A stretch of DNA of 34,292 nt. Origin: an uncultured bacterium. Its GTDB lineage: Bacteria > Chlamydiota > Chlamydiia > Chlamydiales > VFKH01. The stretch lies in NCBI GenBank assembly GCA_903839985.1, contig CAIMEJ010000025.1, positions 1-34,292 on the forward strand, in the 5' to 3' direction. The notes beneath the pieces were generated by a model. It searched no databases, was not told the origin of the DNA, and saw only the letters and a list, made by a program, of their open reading frames with translations. The position numbers and the translations under genes were made by a program. Positions within the stretch are counted from its first letter, which is position 1, and every line of letters begins with the position of its first letter. Positions 1 to 6,773 of this stretch are shown piece by piece.

Positions 1-62
1 AATCATCCTTCGTCTGATTTATGCAACAAGGCCGGTTTAAAAATCAGAATTGGCCGGATTTC

Positions 63-110
63 TTGATTCTTCTTTTTTTTTATATTAAAGTGTTATAATA
101 TGATTATAAT
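63..110 (+). promoter_or_regulatory. possible promoter of the GNAT-like gene
   Basis: Two perfect TATAAT hexamers lie at 94-99 and 105-110, 22-38 bases before the first start codon. A TTGATT hexamer at 63-68 is too far from either for an ideal spacer, so no convincing -35 box pairs with them. A run of T at 71-81 could also be the tail of a terminator from a gene to the left of the window. The call rests only on the -10-like hexamers. Confidence 0.3.
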
Positions 111-131
111 TTATTTAAAATAGAGGTAATT

Positions 132-839
132 ATGTCATCAGGTTTACCGCCTCTTTTGGCGGCGCATATCACCAGTGAAGGACGTCTTATTAGTATTTGT
201 AGCGAAAGCTATGGCTGGTGGACGAAGACCAATTCAGCACCTCATTCTAGGCAAGATGCTTATAGCTGTGTAACTAAAGCAATTCGAGATATTGCAGCTG
301 GAAAAGCGGGTGTTTTTGCTATTTCAGAGTCCCTAAAAAAGCAGGAGTTTGTGGGAGTCTACGATAGCGTGGGTAATCTACAAGCTGTTGCTACTTTTAC
401 TTACAGTGAGACAAAACATACAGCTAAAGTACATAAGCTCGCCACTGCTATATGGAATCTGAGCAAAGATGAAAGTGAAGCTAAGCCTTGTAAGGGAGCT
501 GGAACGGCTGCGATGCTTAAGGTTATGGATATTGTTCGTGAAAGAGCCGGTCCGGCTGCTGGATTTGTTTTTACAGAGCCAGCTGTTGATGCCAAAGCTT
601 TTTATGAAAAATGCCTATTTAAAGTGGTAGCGGGATGGGCACCTAAAGAACTAGGGTCCTGTTGTGGCATGGCAGTACAAGTTACAGCCGCCGCTACGGA
701 TGCCCTCCGTGGTAGAATAAGTGGCTATGGGCAGGAACTGGTGCTCTGTAAGGAAGCAGAGCTGCTGCGTCCTACTAGACTTCATTACAGAATAGTATTT
801 TGGAGTGCCTATCAAGAAGCTCTTCATAGAGCTGCATAA
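132..839 (+). CDS. GNAT-like N-acetyltransferase domain protein
   Basis: This 235-residue protein has the layout of the GCN5-related acetyltransferase fold. A beta-strand-rich stretch around residues 70-95 (FVGVYDSVGNLQAVATFTY) is followed near 120 by a KGAGTAAM segment resembling the acetyl-CoA pyrophosphate loop (Q/R-x-x-G-x-G/A), then by a helix. The motif VDAKAFYEKCLFK near residue 153 matches the FYEKxGF strand that ends many GNAT domains. The start is well placed: AGAGGT at 123-128 precedes the ATG by a short spacer. The last 60 residues, with a CC pair, do not resemble the family. The substrate is unknown. It is followed by the small membrane-protein gene on the same strand after 64 bases. 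It could be a host-directed effector, but nothing in the sequence shows secretion. Confidence 0.6.
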   Translation: MSSGLPPLLAAHITSEGRLISICSESYGWWTKTNSAPHSRQDAYSCVTKAIRDIAAGKAGVFAISESLKKQEFVGVYDSVGNLQAVATFTYSETKHTAKVHKLATAIWNLSKDESEAKPCKGAGTAAMLKVMDIVRERAGPAAGFVFTEPAVDAKAFYEKCLFKVVAGWAPKELGSCCGMAVQVTAAATDALRGRISGYGQELVLCKEAELLRPTRLHYRIVFWSAYQEALHRAA

Positions 840-903
840 GGCTTCATTATATAATATTAATGTATAAATTATAAAAAATTATTTTGAATAAAGGAAGGTG
901 CTC

Positions 904-1362
904 ATGAGTGGATTAATAACAGGCATAACTCGCGATATAAACACGCTTAACACACCTCAGCCTTCTCCTCTTTCTGCAGATGTGAGGGAGGGCCTTCAGA
1001 ATGCTGTTTATTTAAGAATTGCTTCTATAGCACTTGGTGTTTTTTCTGCGCTTCTATTGACGACAGTATTGGTAGTGAGTGCTATTGCTTTGCCTCTATC
1101 CCCGCTAGTTATTACCTCGGGTATTATTTTCGGAGTTTTTCTAGGAATTCTTAGTTATGATGCGGCTATTGTCGGCCGTAATCGCGGTGATATGTACCAT
1201 GCTTCGATCACAGGTGAGGGGATAATAGGGCGTGTAGGGCAAGCTATTGTAGCCGGAGCTAAAGCCTTCTTGGCGGGAAAGCCAATTGGAGAGAATATTT
1301 CTCACGATAGAGATTATAAAGACACGCTCATTATGGGCCATATCATGAATTTTTTTGGTTGA
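904..1362 (+). CDS. small membrane protein with bilobed hydrophobic domain, Inc-like candidate
   Basis: The 152-residue protein has a hydrophilic N-terminus of about 35 residues, then two long hydrophobic segments at about 38-60 and 64-88 separated by a short Pro-containing turn (ALPLSPLVI). A soluble tail follows (GRNRGDMYHASITGEG and on). A closely spaced hydrophobic pair of this kind is the defining feature of chlamydial inclusion-membrane (Inc) proteins, which are type III-secreted, but it is also seen in ordinary small membrane proteins. A GTG at 898 is in frame, but AAGGAAGG at 891-898 sits right on it and is spaced 5 bases from the ATG at 904, so ATG 904 is chosen. The gene ends 7 bases from the convergent bactofilin gene. 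Function is unknown; Inc identity is inference. Confidence 0.6.
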   Translation: MSGLITGITRDINTLNTPQPSPLSADVREGLQNAVYLRIASIALGVFSALLLTTVLVVSAIALPLSPLVITSGIIFGVFLGILSYDAAIVGRNRGDMYHASITGEGIIGRVGQAIVAGAKAFLAGKPIGENISHDRDYKDTLIMGHIMNFFG

Positions 1363-1369
1363 ATAGTAG

Positions 1370-1798
1370 TTAGTTAATCAGGGTTTGGCCGCTTAGGGTC
1401 GCGCCTGGATGAACCGTCATTGTTTTAGCTGTTATATCCCCTTTAATAATAGCTGTGGAGGCTAGTTCTAGATGCCCAGCTATTTGAATATTACCCTCTA
1501 AGTGCCCTTCTATAAGCGCACTTTCTAGATGGATGTCTGCTTTGATATAGCCTGTAGGTCCTATATGCAAACGGCCCTCTCCAACAAGTTCACCTATGAA
1601 GGAGCCGTTGATGCGGAGAAAGCGTTCGAAGATCAGCCTGCCTTCAATGGATACGGACGGGGAAATTGTTGTTTCAGGGCTTTCTTTGACGAATCCGGGA
1701 GAAATAGGAGGTATTTCAGCAAAAGGGCCCTCTTCATTGCTTCGTTCTTTATGGGTAAAGACACTTTCAAGGCCTGGCTTCATTGCGCGTTTAAACAT
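1370..1798 (-). CDS. bacA: bactofilin, polymer-forming cytoskeletal protein
   Basis: This 142-residue protein has the bactofilin (DUF583) pattern. A disordered, Pro/Glu-rich N-terminus of about 50 residues is followed by a right-handed beta-helix core with repeated turns (INGSFIGELVGEGRLHIGP, ADIHLESALIEGHLEGNIQ, LELASTAIIKGDITAKTM). Bactofilins self-assemble into filaments, and in chlamydiae they contribute to cell size and shape in the absence of FtsZ. AGAGGAT lies 3-9 bases before the ATG on the minus strand. The gene begins 8 bases after dnaA2 ends, so the two are probably cotranscribed; the same pair is adjacent in C. trachomatis as I recall (CT275-CT276). No terminator is evident in the 7 bases between it and the convergent upstream gene. 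Confidence 0.9.
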   Translation of the reverse strand: MFKRAMKPGLESVFTHKERSNEEGPFAEIPPISPGFVKESPETTISPSVSIEGRLIFERFLRINGSFIGELVGEGRLHIGPTGYIKADIHLESALIEGHLEGNIQIAGHLELASTAIIKGDITAKTMTVHPGATLSGQTLIN

Positions 1799-1806
1799 AT
1801 ATCCTC

Positions 1807-3153
1807 TTAAGATTCAATATTTTGACGAACCATATTAATTTGACGGCGAAGAAGTTCATCGTCAGCTGCTTTTTTCTCTACGCTTTTACAAGCATGGAGA
1901 AAGGTAGAGTGAGTCCGGCCGTTAAAATAAGAAGCCAGCATCATAAGAGATTCTTTAATCATCTCTTTTGCTAAATACATAGCCACTTGGCGGGGAAGGA
2001 CCACTTCTTTGGTGCGAGAGCTACCTTTGATATCACTCATACGAACCTGGAAGACTGCTGCAACGCTTTTAATAATGTGGTCAACGCTAATATGTTCTTT
2101 AGGAGCTTGTTGGAGCATCTCTTTAAGACTTTTTTCTACTAGCTCTTCTGTAATATCAAGGTTCATCAGGCGGCATTGAGCACTGAGTTTATTCACTGCT
2201 CCCTCAAGCTGACGTACGTTACTAAAAATATGTTCGGCGATGAAGAAAAGCACACGGCTTGGAATTTTAAGGCCTTTAGCTTCAGCTTTTGCTTGAAGGA
2301 TCGCCACGCGTGTTTCTAATTCAGGGATTCCTATATGGACAACTAGGCCCCATTCCATACGGGCAACAATACGTTCAGAGAGTTTAAGCTGGGAGGGGGG
2401 TTTATCACTTGTGATCACAATCTGTTTGTTTTGGTTGATCAAACTTTCGAAGGTGTTGCAAAGCTCTTCTTCAAAGTTCAAGCGGCTTTGGAGGAATTGC
2501 ACGTCGTCAAGGAGGAAAAGGTCGGCTTCTCGGTAGCGGCGCTTCATCTGATCAACGGATTTGTTGCGCAAAGAATCTACTAAATCATTGCAGAATCCTT
2601 CCGTCGTGATGCTTTGTACTTTAAGTTTTTTGTGATGGCTTTGCACATAATGACCAATGGCGTGTAGCAGGTGAGTTTTGCCAAGGCCTACACCTCCGTG
2701 GATAAAGAGGGGGTTATAAGAGCGTCCGGGGCGGCTGGCAACACCCATGGCAGCTGATTTGGCAAATTGATTAGAGGGACCCTCTACATAGCTTTCAAAA
2801 CGATAGGAATGATTGAAGCGAGGCAGGGCAAGGGCTTCCGCCGCCGAAAGAATAGTATCGGGTGTTGCGGCCTCTTTTTTAGAGGTGTTGATGGCAACGG
2901 GAGGGCGAATAACAAATTCGATAGAGGGATCACCAGCTCCGCGGACAGGAAGGAAGGAGCAAAGGTCAGAGCGATAGTTGTCCAGGAGGTATTCTTTTAC
3001 GAAGATGTTGGGAACGGCTAAAGTAACTTGTTCATCGCTGTAGTGAAGTACTTCTATAGGAACGAGCCAGTTTTCATAAGCTGTAGCGGAGCAATGTTGT
3101 TTGGCAAAGTCAAGAAATTGTACCCAACAGTCTGAATGCACCAAAGTTGTCAT
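1807..3153 (-). CDS. dnaA2: chromosomal replication initiator DnaA, second chlamydial type
   Basis: This 448-residue DnaA has all four domains. An N-terminal domain I has the pattern CWVQFLDFAKQHCS and YENWLVPIE. Then come a short linker, an AAA+ domain with Walker A GGVGLGKTH and Walker B LFLLDDVQF, and a C-terminal helix-turn-helix. The protein binds ATP and DnaA boxes to open the origin, and in some bacteria acts as a regulator. The start is placed at the ATG at 3153, preceded by AGGA with an 8-base spacer; a GTG at 3216 would add 21 residues but overlaps a DnaA-box-like site and lacks a good ribosome site. The DNA-binding signature reads FNGRTHST with Thr414 where most DnaA proteins have Asp (RDHST). 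Chlamydiae usually carry two dnaA genes; its place beside bactofilin indicates the second one. Confidence 0.93.
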   Translation of the reverse strand: MTTLVHSDCWVQFLDFAKQHCSATAYENWLVPIEVLHYSDEQVTLAVPNIFVKEYLLDNYRSDLCSFLPVRGAGDPSIEFVIRPPVAINTSKKEAATPDTILSAAEALALPRFNHSYRFESYVEGPSNQFAKSAAMGVASRPGRSYNPLFIHGGVGLGKTHLLHAIGHYVQSHHKKLKVQSITTEGFCNDLVDSLRNKSVDQMKRRYREADLFLLDDVQFLQSRLNFEEELCNTFESLINQNKQIVITSDKPPSQLKLSERIVARMEWGLVVHIGIPELETRVAILQAKAEAKGLKIPSRVLFFIAEHIFSNVRQLEGAVNKLSAQCRLMNLDITEELVEKSLKEMLQQAPKEHISVDHIIKSVAAVFQVRMSDIKGSSRTKEVVLPRQVAMYLAKEMIKESLMMLASYFNGRTHSTFLHACKSVEKKAADDELLRRQINMVRQNIES

Positions 3154-3196
3154 ATGAGCTTTCCTAAAAGTTTTTACATTCCCCCTAGCTTTGAAG

Positions 3197-3217
3197 TTAT
3201 CAACAAAGTTTTCCACA
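3197..3217. promoter_or_regulatory. pair of DnaA-box-like 9-mers upstream of dnaA2
   Basis: TTATCAACA at 3197-3205 and TTTTCCACA at 3209-3217 each differ by one base from the classical box TTATCCACA, share an orientation, and start 12 bases apart, about one helical turn. They lie 44-64 bases upstream of the chosen dnaA2 start, where binding of DnaA could repress its own gene. Autoregulation by DnaA is known in other bacteria; here it is inferred. Confidence 0.5.
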
Positions 3218-3466
3218 TGGAATAAATGGGGTGTTTTGTATCCAAGACTCTACAGCCAAGGGTCCTTACCACGCAAGCGAAAATCTTTCAGGAAGAAGTT
3301 ATGAACAATGAACAAATAGGGCTACATTAAAGAGAAAAAGAGAGAAAGTAGGCAGCTGAAAAAAAATAAATTCCCACAAAGACTCAAAGGGCTTTTATTT
3401 TCGACAAAATATATTTTTTTATTTATGGGATGTGTACTTGAAGTGGGAATATTAATTCAAAAAAGC
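3218..3466. other. AT-rich intergenic region upstream of dnaA2
   Basis: No gene is visible in this stretch between the terminator and dnaA2. It presumably holds the dnaA2 promoter on the minus strand, but I could not choose a convincing -35/-10 pair. It has homopolymer A and T runs near 3359-3370 and 3410-3424. An 8-base inverted repeat, ATTCCCAC at 3370-3377 and GTGGGAAT at 3443-3450, may be chance. I saw no cluster of perfect DnaA boxes, so I do not call an origin. Confidence 0.4.
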
Positions 3467-3509
3467 TTTTCTATAACTCAAATTGCTGATTATTTTGAGT
3501 TATAGAAAA
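3467..3509 (-). terminator. strong hairpin terminator after the MBL-like gene
   Basis: TTTTCTATAACTCAAA at 3467-3482 is the exact reverse complement of 3494-3509, giving a 16-bp perfect stem with an 11-base loop. On the minus strand the stem ends in a U-rich stretch followed by GC and six T. It lies 11 bases past the stop of the minus-strand gene ending at 3520 and separates the rsmH transcript from dnaA2. The stem is AT-rich and symmetric, so it could also act on the other strand. Confidence 0.75.
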
Positions 3510-3519
3510 AGAGGGTATT

Positions 3520-4689
3520 TTAGAGATAGCAGTCGCTGCTGAGATAAGAGAGGCGGCCAAAGGGTTCTTTCGAGCGTATGACACGAATCTCATTCAGAGG
3601 TGCAAAGTTGCCTGATAGAGAGCATTTAACGCGCATTTTTTCAAGATCTAGGAAGAGACCAATATCCCCTGGAAGAGGGTGGGCTTGTAGGCTACCAAGA
3701 GATTTTTTAATGCTTTTCGTCCATTCCAGGCGTTTGTCCCCTGATTGGGAAGGAAGGTCACAGAGAACCCAGGCGAAAGGCCGAATGTCATTTTGGAGGC
3801 TAGAGGAGTCAAAAGTGGCTATTTGGGCGTAGAGCTCCTGGGCTTGTAGCTGTTTAAAAGACTGAACAAGAGCATCGCAATGTCCCAGCAATCTTCGCGT
3901 GTCGTGGAGGCTTAAAGGGTTTGTTAAATAGCCGATAGAAAAGAGCGAATCACGCATTTTAAGGTCTAAGCGAATAGCGTAGGCATCATCGGCAGAACCG
4001 TTTAATTGTCCATAATAGAGAGAGGCGTTATCAAAGAGTTCAATAGATTCAAGGTCTTGAGAATCAATAAATAAAGATAGAGGGACTACGGTGCCTTTTT
4101 CTTGTTTGAACTGAGGCTTAAGTTGGCCCATGAGTTTGCGATAGCTATTTTGGTGCAAATAGTAAGAGATAACGTGGACAGATTCTTTTTGACGATTACA
4201 TTTGAGGTTAAGGTCATAGATAGCTTTTACCTCTTCTTCATCTTCTGCAGCATCACTTGTAACGATCACATAGTCAATTGCATCAATAAAAAGACCTACA
4301 TCATGGAAATGTTCTAGAAAATGATGGCCAGGATTAATAACGATACCGCGTCCTTGAAAGCGGAGGTAGACACCAGCACGTGTTTTTTCAAAGTATTGCG
4401 GAAGAAGTTGGTAGGGGAAGGCAGAAGAGCCATTTTTTTCGGGAGCAATAAGATCACCACCGTTAAGAAGAACAAGGCTTTGGTCTTTAAGAGGTGTGGC
4501 CATAGAAGCTTTTGCCAGGTAATCTGTAATAAACTCTCTTTCTAAATCGTCACCGAAAAGATCATGGGTAGCCGCAATCAAACGATGTGAGGGTTTGCCC
4601 GTTTTTTCTTCATCTAGATGGCTATATTCTTCTTTCAGGCCTTTGAGCCAGGCATCGAGATCTTCTGTTGTTGTATGCGATTGTTCCAT
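3520..4689 (-). CDS. metallo-beta-lactamase-fold-like protein with degenerate metal site
   Basis: This 389-residue protein is not a recognised enzyme, but residues about 108-165 follow the N-terminal part of a metallo-beta-lactamase fold: a strand GIVINPG, then FLEHFHDVG, then IDYVIVTSDAAEDEEEVKAI. In active MBL hydrolases the segment after the hydrophobic strand reads T-H-x-H-x-D-H. Here it is T144-S-D-A-A-E-D150, so all three metal-binding His and the Asp are gone. A later VHVISYYLHQNSYR segment and a long C-terminal part have no motif I recognise. It starts 9 bases after rsmH ends and is closed by a strong terminator, so it is probably cotranscribed with rsmH. It may be a catalytically dead, structural or nucleic-acid-binding relative. 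The fold assignment is by eye. Confidence 0.55.
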   Translation of the reverse strand: MEQSHTTTEDLDAWLKGLKEEYSHLDEEKTGKPSHRLIAATHDLFGDDLEREFITDYLAKASMATPLKDQSLVLLNGGDLIAPEKNGSSAFPYQLLPQYFEKTRAGVYLRFQGRGIVINPGHHFLEHFHDVGLFIDAIDYVIVTSDAAEDEEEVKAIYDLNLKCNRQKESVHVISYYLHQNSYRKLMGQLKPQFKQEKGTVVPLSLFIDSQDLESIELFDNASLYYGQLNGSADDAYAIRLDLKMRDSLFSIGYLTNPLSLHDTRRLLGHCDALVQSFKQLQAQELYAQIATFDSSSLQNDIRPFAWVLCDLPSQSGDKRLEWTKSIKKSLGSLQAHPLPGDIGLFLDLEKMRVKCSLSGNFAPLNEIRVIRSKEPFGRLSYLSSDCYL

Positions 4690-4698
4690 GATGCTTCC

Positions 4699-5562
4699 TT
4701 ATGAAATACGTTCAGCTATGCGCATTTTAGCACTCCTGCTGCGAGGATTCAAGGCAATCTCGTTATCTTCGGCAATGAGTGGTTTCTTAGTTATAATCTT
4801 TAATAGGCTTTTCTGCCTAAACTTCTGTTTAACAAGGCGATCTTCGAGGCTATGAAAAGAGATAATAGCGATACGTCCGCCTTCTGTTAGCAAATCATCG
4901 GATTCTTCCAAAAGCCGTTCTAAAACCTCTAGTTCTTTGTTGGTTGCAATCCTAAGTCCTTGGAATACACGTGTTAATGGATGTATGCCCGGTTTTCGAA
5001 TACAGATTTTAATAAGAACCTCTACTAAATCAAGTGTGGTGACGAAGCGTTTCTTTTTGCGCGCTTCCACAACGGCTTTGGCGGCTTTGCGCCAAGCAGG
5101 CTCTTCACCCCATTCCCGGAAAATAAAGGCGAGTTTGTCTTCGGGATAACGGTTAACGATCTCTGCTGCAGTTAAAGAATCTGAGGGGTCCATACGCATA
5201 TCAAGTGGACCTAGTTTAGAAAAACTCATGCCTCGTGCAGCTTGATCGAGCTGCATAGAAGAGACTCCTAAATCAGCTAGCAATCCATCAAAATGCAGTC
5301 CTTGTGCTTTACTAATAGCTTTAATATGACAAAAATTACTATGGAAGAGCTGTACCTTGGATCCGAACGGAGCCAATTTTTCTTTAGCCAGAGCCAAAGC
5401 AGACTCATCTTGATCGAGGCCTATAAAGCACTCGATTTCAGGGTGGGCCTCTAGAACGGCAAAGGCGTGACCAGCCGCGCCCAGTGTGAGGTCGGCGTAG
5501 GTCTTGAGGGTGAGTCCTTCAAAACCTTGAAGAACTTCTTTTAAGAGAACAGGTATATGCAT
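4699..5562 (-). CDS. rsmH: 16S rRNA (cytosine(1402)-N(4))-methyltransferase RsmH
   Basis: The 287-residue protein methylates N4 of C1402 in 16S rRNA using S-adenosylmethionine (old name MraW). Family motifs are present in order: MHIPVLLKEVLQ at the start, the SAM loop DLTLGAAGHAFAVL, FIGLDQD, LADLGVSSMQLD, RGMSF and GPLDMRMD, FQGLRIATN and GGRIAIISFHSLEDRLVK. The ATG at 5562 is chosen because MHIPVLL is where this family normally starts; an in-frame ATG at 5595 would add 11 hydrophobic residues, and neither has a strong ribosome site. In dcw clusters rsmH usually lies directly upstream of ftsL on the same strand. Here it is divergent, with two genes between it and ftsL. Confidence 0.93.
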   Translation of the reverse strand: MHIPVLLKEVLQGFEGLTLKTYADLTLGAAGHAFAVLEAHPEIECFIGLDQDESALALAKEKLAPFGSKVQLFHSNFCHIKAISKAQGLHFDGLLADLGVSSMQLDQAARGMSFSKLGPLDMRMDPSDSLTAAEIVNRYPEDKLAFIFREWGEEPAWRKAAKAVVEARKKKRFVTTLDLVEVLIKICIRKPGIHPLTRVFQGLRIATNKELEVLERLLEESDDLLTEGGRIAIISFHSLEDRLVKQKFRQKSLLKIITKKPLIAEDNEIALNPRSRSAKMRIAERIS

Positions 5563-5623
5563 GTTTCTAAGAATAAACGAAAATGCTATTTTCATTTTAG
5601 GGTAAGTTTATAAAAGAGAAGAT

Positions 5624-6076
5624 ATGAGTGATGATAACAGGGTTGCTGGCCCTACACATATTTATAATATACCGCAAAGCGCATACCAAAATTATGCCAA
5701 AACCGAAGAAAAACTGGCTGAAACGCGTAAAATGCAAGGCGAGCAGGGGGCGAGTGTTGCCAGGCGCTGCGCCCTTATTGATGTGGTTATCAAGCCCTCA
5801 GCCTTTGATACGCTCTTTGGTCTTTGGCAGAAGGCGGCTCCTATTAAAGTGGATCTGCCTCCAGGTTTTACCGAGCAGCTCTCGCCTTTAAATGTGAATG
5901 GGGAGACACTTTTTGGAGCACCAAGTCATCTAGAGTCTTTGAAGGCAACAGTGACCAATGCTCCGGGTGAGCCTGAAGAAAAGACTATAATGAATAATTT
6001 TCTAGGAGTCGTTATCAAAGATTTGACAGCCAAAAATAGCGTTTTAGCGCGCCGTGGTAGTTTGCAGCAAGGGTAG
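5624..6076 (+). CDS. conserved chlamydial hypothetical protein
   Basis: This 150-residue soluble protein has no motif I recognise. It has a polar, Tyr- and Gln-containing N-terminus (HIYNIPQSAYQNY), a short charged helical stretch about 25-45, and a Pro-rich middle (LPPGFTEQLSPLN). It has no signal peptide or membrane segment. AGAGAAG lies just before the ATG. It is followed after 9 bases by the TPR gene, which suggests the two are translated together. By position it corresponds to the small gene beside the TPR gene in the C. trachomatis CT273-CT274 pair, from memory. The pairing with a TPR chaperone-like protein suggests it could be a chaperone client or secretion component; this is inference. 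Confidence 0.65.
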   Translation: MSDDNRVAGPTHIYNIPQSAYQNYAKTEEKLAETRKMQGEQGASVARRCALIDVVIKPSAFDTLFGLWQKAAPIKVDLPPGFTEQLSPLNVNGETLFGAPSHLESLKATVTNAPGEPEEKTIMNNFLGVVIKDLTAKNSVLARRGSLQQG

Positions 6077-6085
6077 GAGTTCTAT

Positions 6086-6478
6086 ATGAGTAAGTGGCAA
6101 GATATGCTTGGATGGGATAGTGTGCAATTAAGCGAACTGCGTTATATTGGCTATGTCTATTTGAAAGAGGGGCAATATGAGACAGCTAAACAGCTTTACG
6201 AGGGCCTGGTTCTTTTAGATCCAAATAATGACTATGACTGGAGGACTCTCGGGGCTCTTTATCTATTTATGAATCAATATCCCAAGGCTATCGAGGTTCT
6301 TAATAAAGCCTTAGAGATCAACCCTGCCAATCCAGGTGCGCAGCTTAATTTAGCCAAAGCCTATCTCTATCAAGGGGATAGAATTAGAGGTCTTGGTGAC
6401 GCAAAAAAGTTAATGAGCTCTTTAGATAAAGATATAGCCCGTGATGCAGAAGCTCTTGTGATGGCCTATAACGGTTAA
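6086..6478 (+). CDS. TPR-repeat protein, type III secretion chaperone-like
   Basis: The 130-residue protein consists of about three tetratricopeptide repeats. Repeat one is LRYIGYVYLKEGQYETAKQL, repeat two DWRTLGALYLFMNQYPKAI, and repeat three AQLNLAKAYLYQGDRIRGL, each followed by a DPNN or NPANP turn. There is no signal peptide or membrane segment. Small three-repeat proteins of this size include the type III secretion chaperones of the LcrH/SycD and YscG/SctG classes, and the DYDWRTLGA pattern fits those. Other roles as a cytosolic scaffold are possible. It follows the chlamydial hypothetical by 9 bases and precedes the FtsL-like gene by 4, so it probably belongs to the division-cluster operon. 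Confidence 0.75.
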   Translation: MSKWQDMLGWDSVQLSELRYIGYVYLKEGQYETAKQLYEGLVLLDPNNDYDWRTLGALYLFMNQYPKAIEVLNKALEINPANPGAQLNLAKAYLYQGDRIRGLGDAKKLMSSLDKDIARDAEALVMAYNG

Positions 6479-6482
6479 GTAG

Positions 6483-6773
6483 ATGCAAAAACAGACCTTT
6501 TGGGCCCTTCTTTTGGGAATTATTTTTACAGTAGCTTTGCTTTTATTCTATGTAAACCAAGCAGTGAGTTTAACAGAGCTGCGTTTAGAATTGCCGAAGG
6601 AATCCAAAGAATTGAAAGAAATTCTCGAAGGAAACACCTCTTTACAATATGAAATTGATCGATTAGAAAATCCGGCACGTCTTATGCAGCTGATGCATCA
6701 GCCAGAATTTTCCCATCTCAAATATCCCCTAGAAAGCGAGGTTATCATTCTCTACGATGAACCAGACAACTAA
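6483..6773 (+). CDS. ftsL: FtsL-like cell division protein
   Basis: This 96-residue protein has one N-terminal membrane segment at about residues 7-25 (FWALLLGIIFTVALLLFYV) followed by a charged, heptad-like region to about 65 and a short tail. That is the layout of FtsL, which links the division synthase complex across the inner membrane. Sequence identity is low for this family, so position carries the call: the gene sits directly before PBP3 and overlaps its start by 17 bases. The corresponding C. trachomatis gene is CT271, from memory. No strong ribosome site precedes it; translation may be coupled to the TPR gene 4 bases upstream. Confidence 0.75.
   Translation: MQKQTFWALLLGIIFTVALLLFYVNQAVSLTELRLELPKESKELKEILEGNTSLQYEIDRLENPARLMQLMHQPEFSHLKYPLESEVIILYDEPDN

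Noticed and set aside
1-131. Terminator or gene end at the left edge
   Set aside because: GGCCGG repeats and a T run are present, but they do not form a convincing stem and no upstream frame can be followed.
1141-1341. Minus-strand open frame opposite the small membrane-protein gene
   Set aside because: It lies wholly within a gene with good coding pattern and ribosome site on the other strand, and its peptide has no recognisable feature.
3370-3450. Inverted repeat ATTCCCAC ... GTGGGAAT
   Set aside because: Eight bases with a 65-base gap are expected by chance at this length and have no link to a known site.
3218-3519. Possible replication origin upstream of dnaA2
   Set aside because: Only two imperfect DnaA boxes are visible and the region is short; the AT-rich runs alone do not support an origin.
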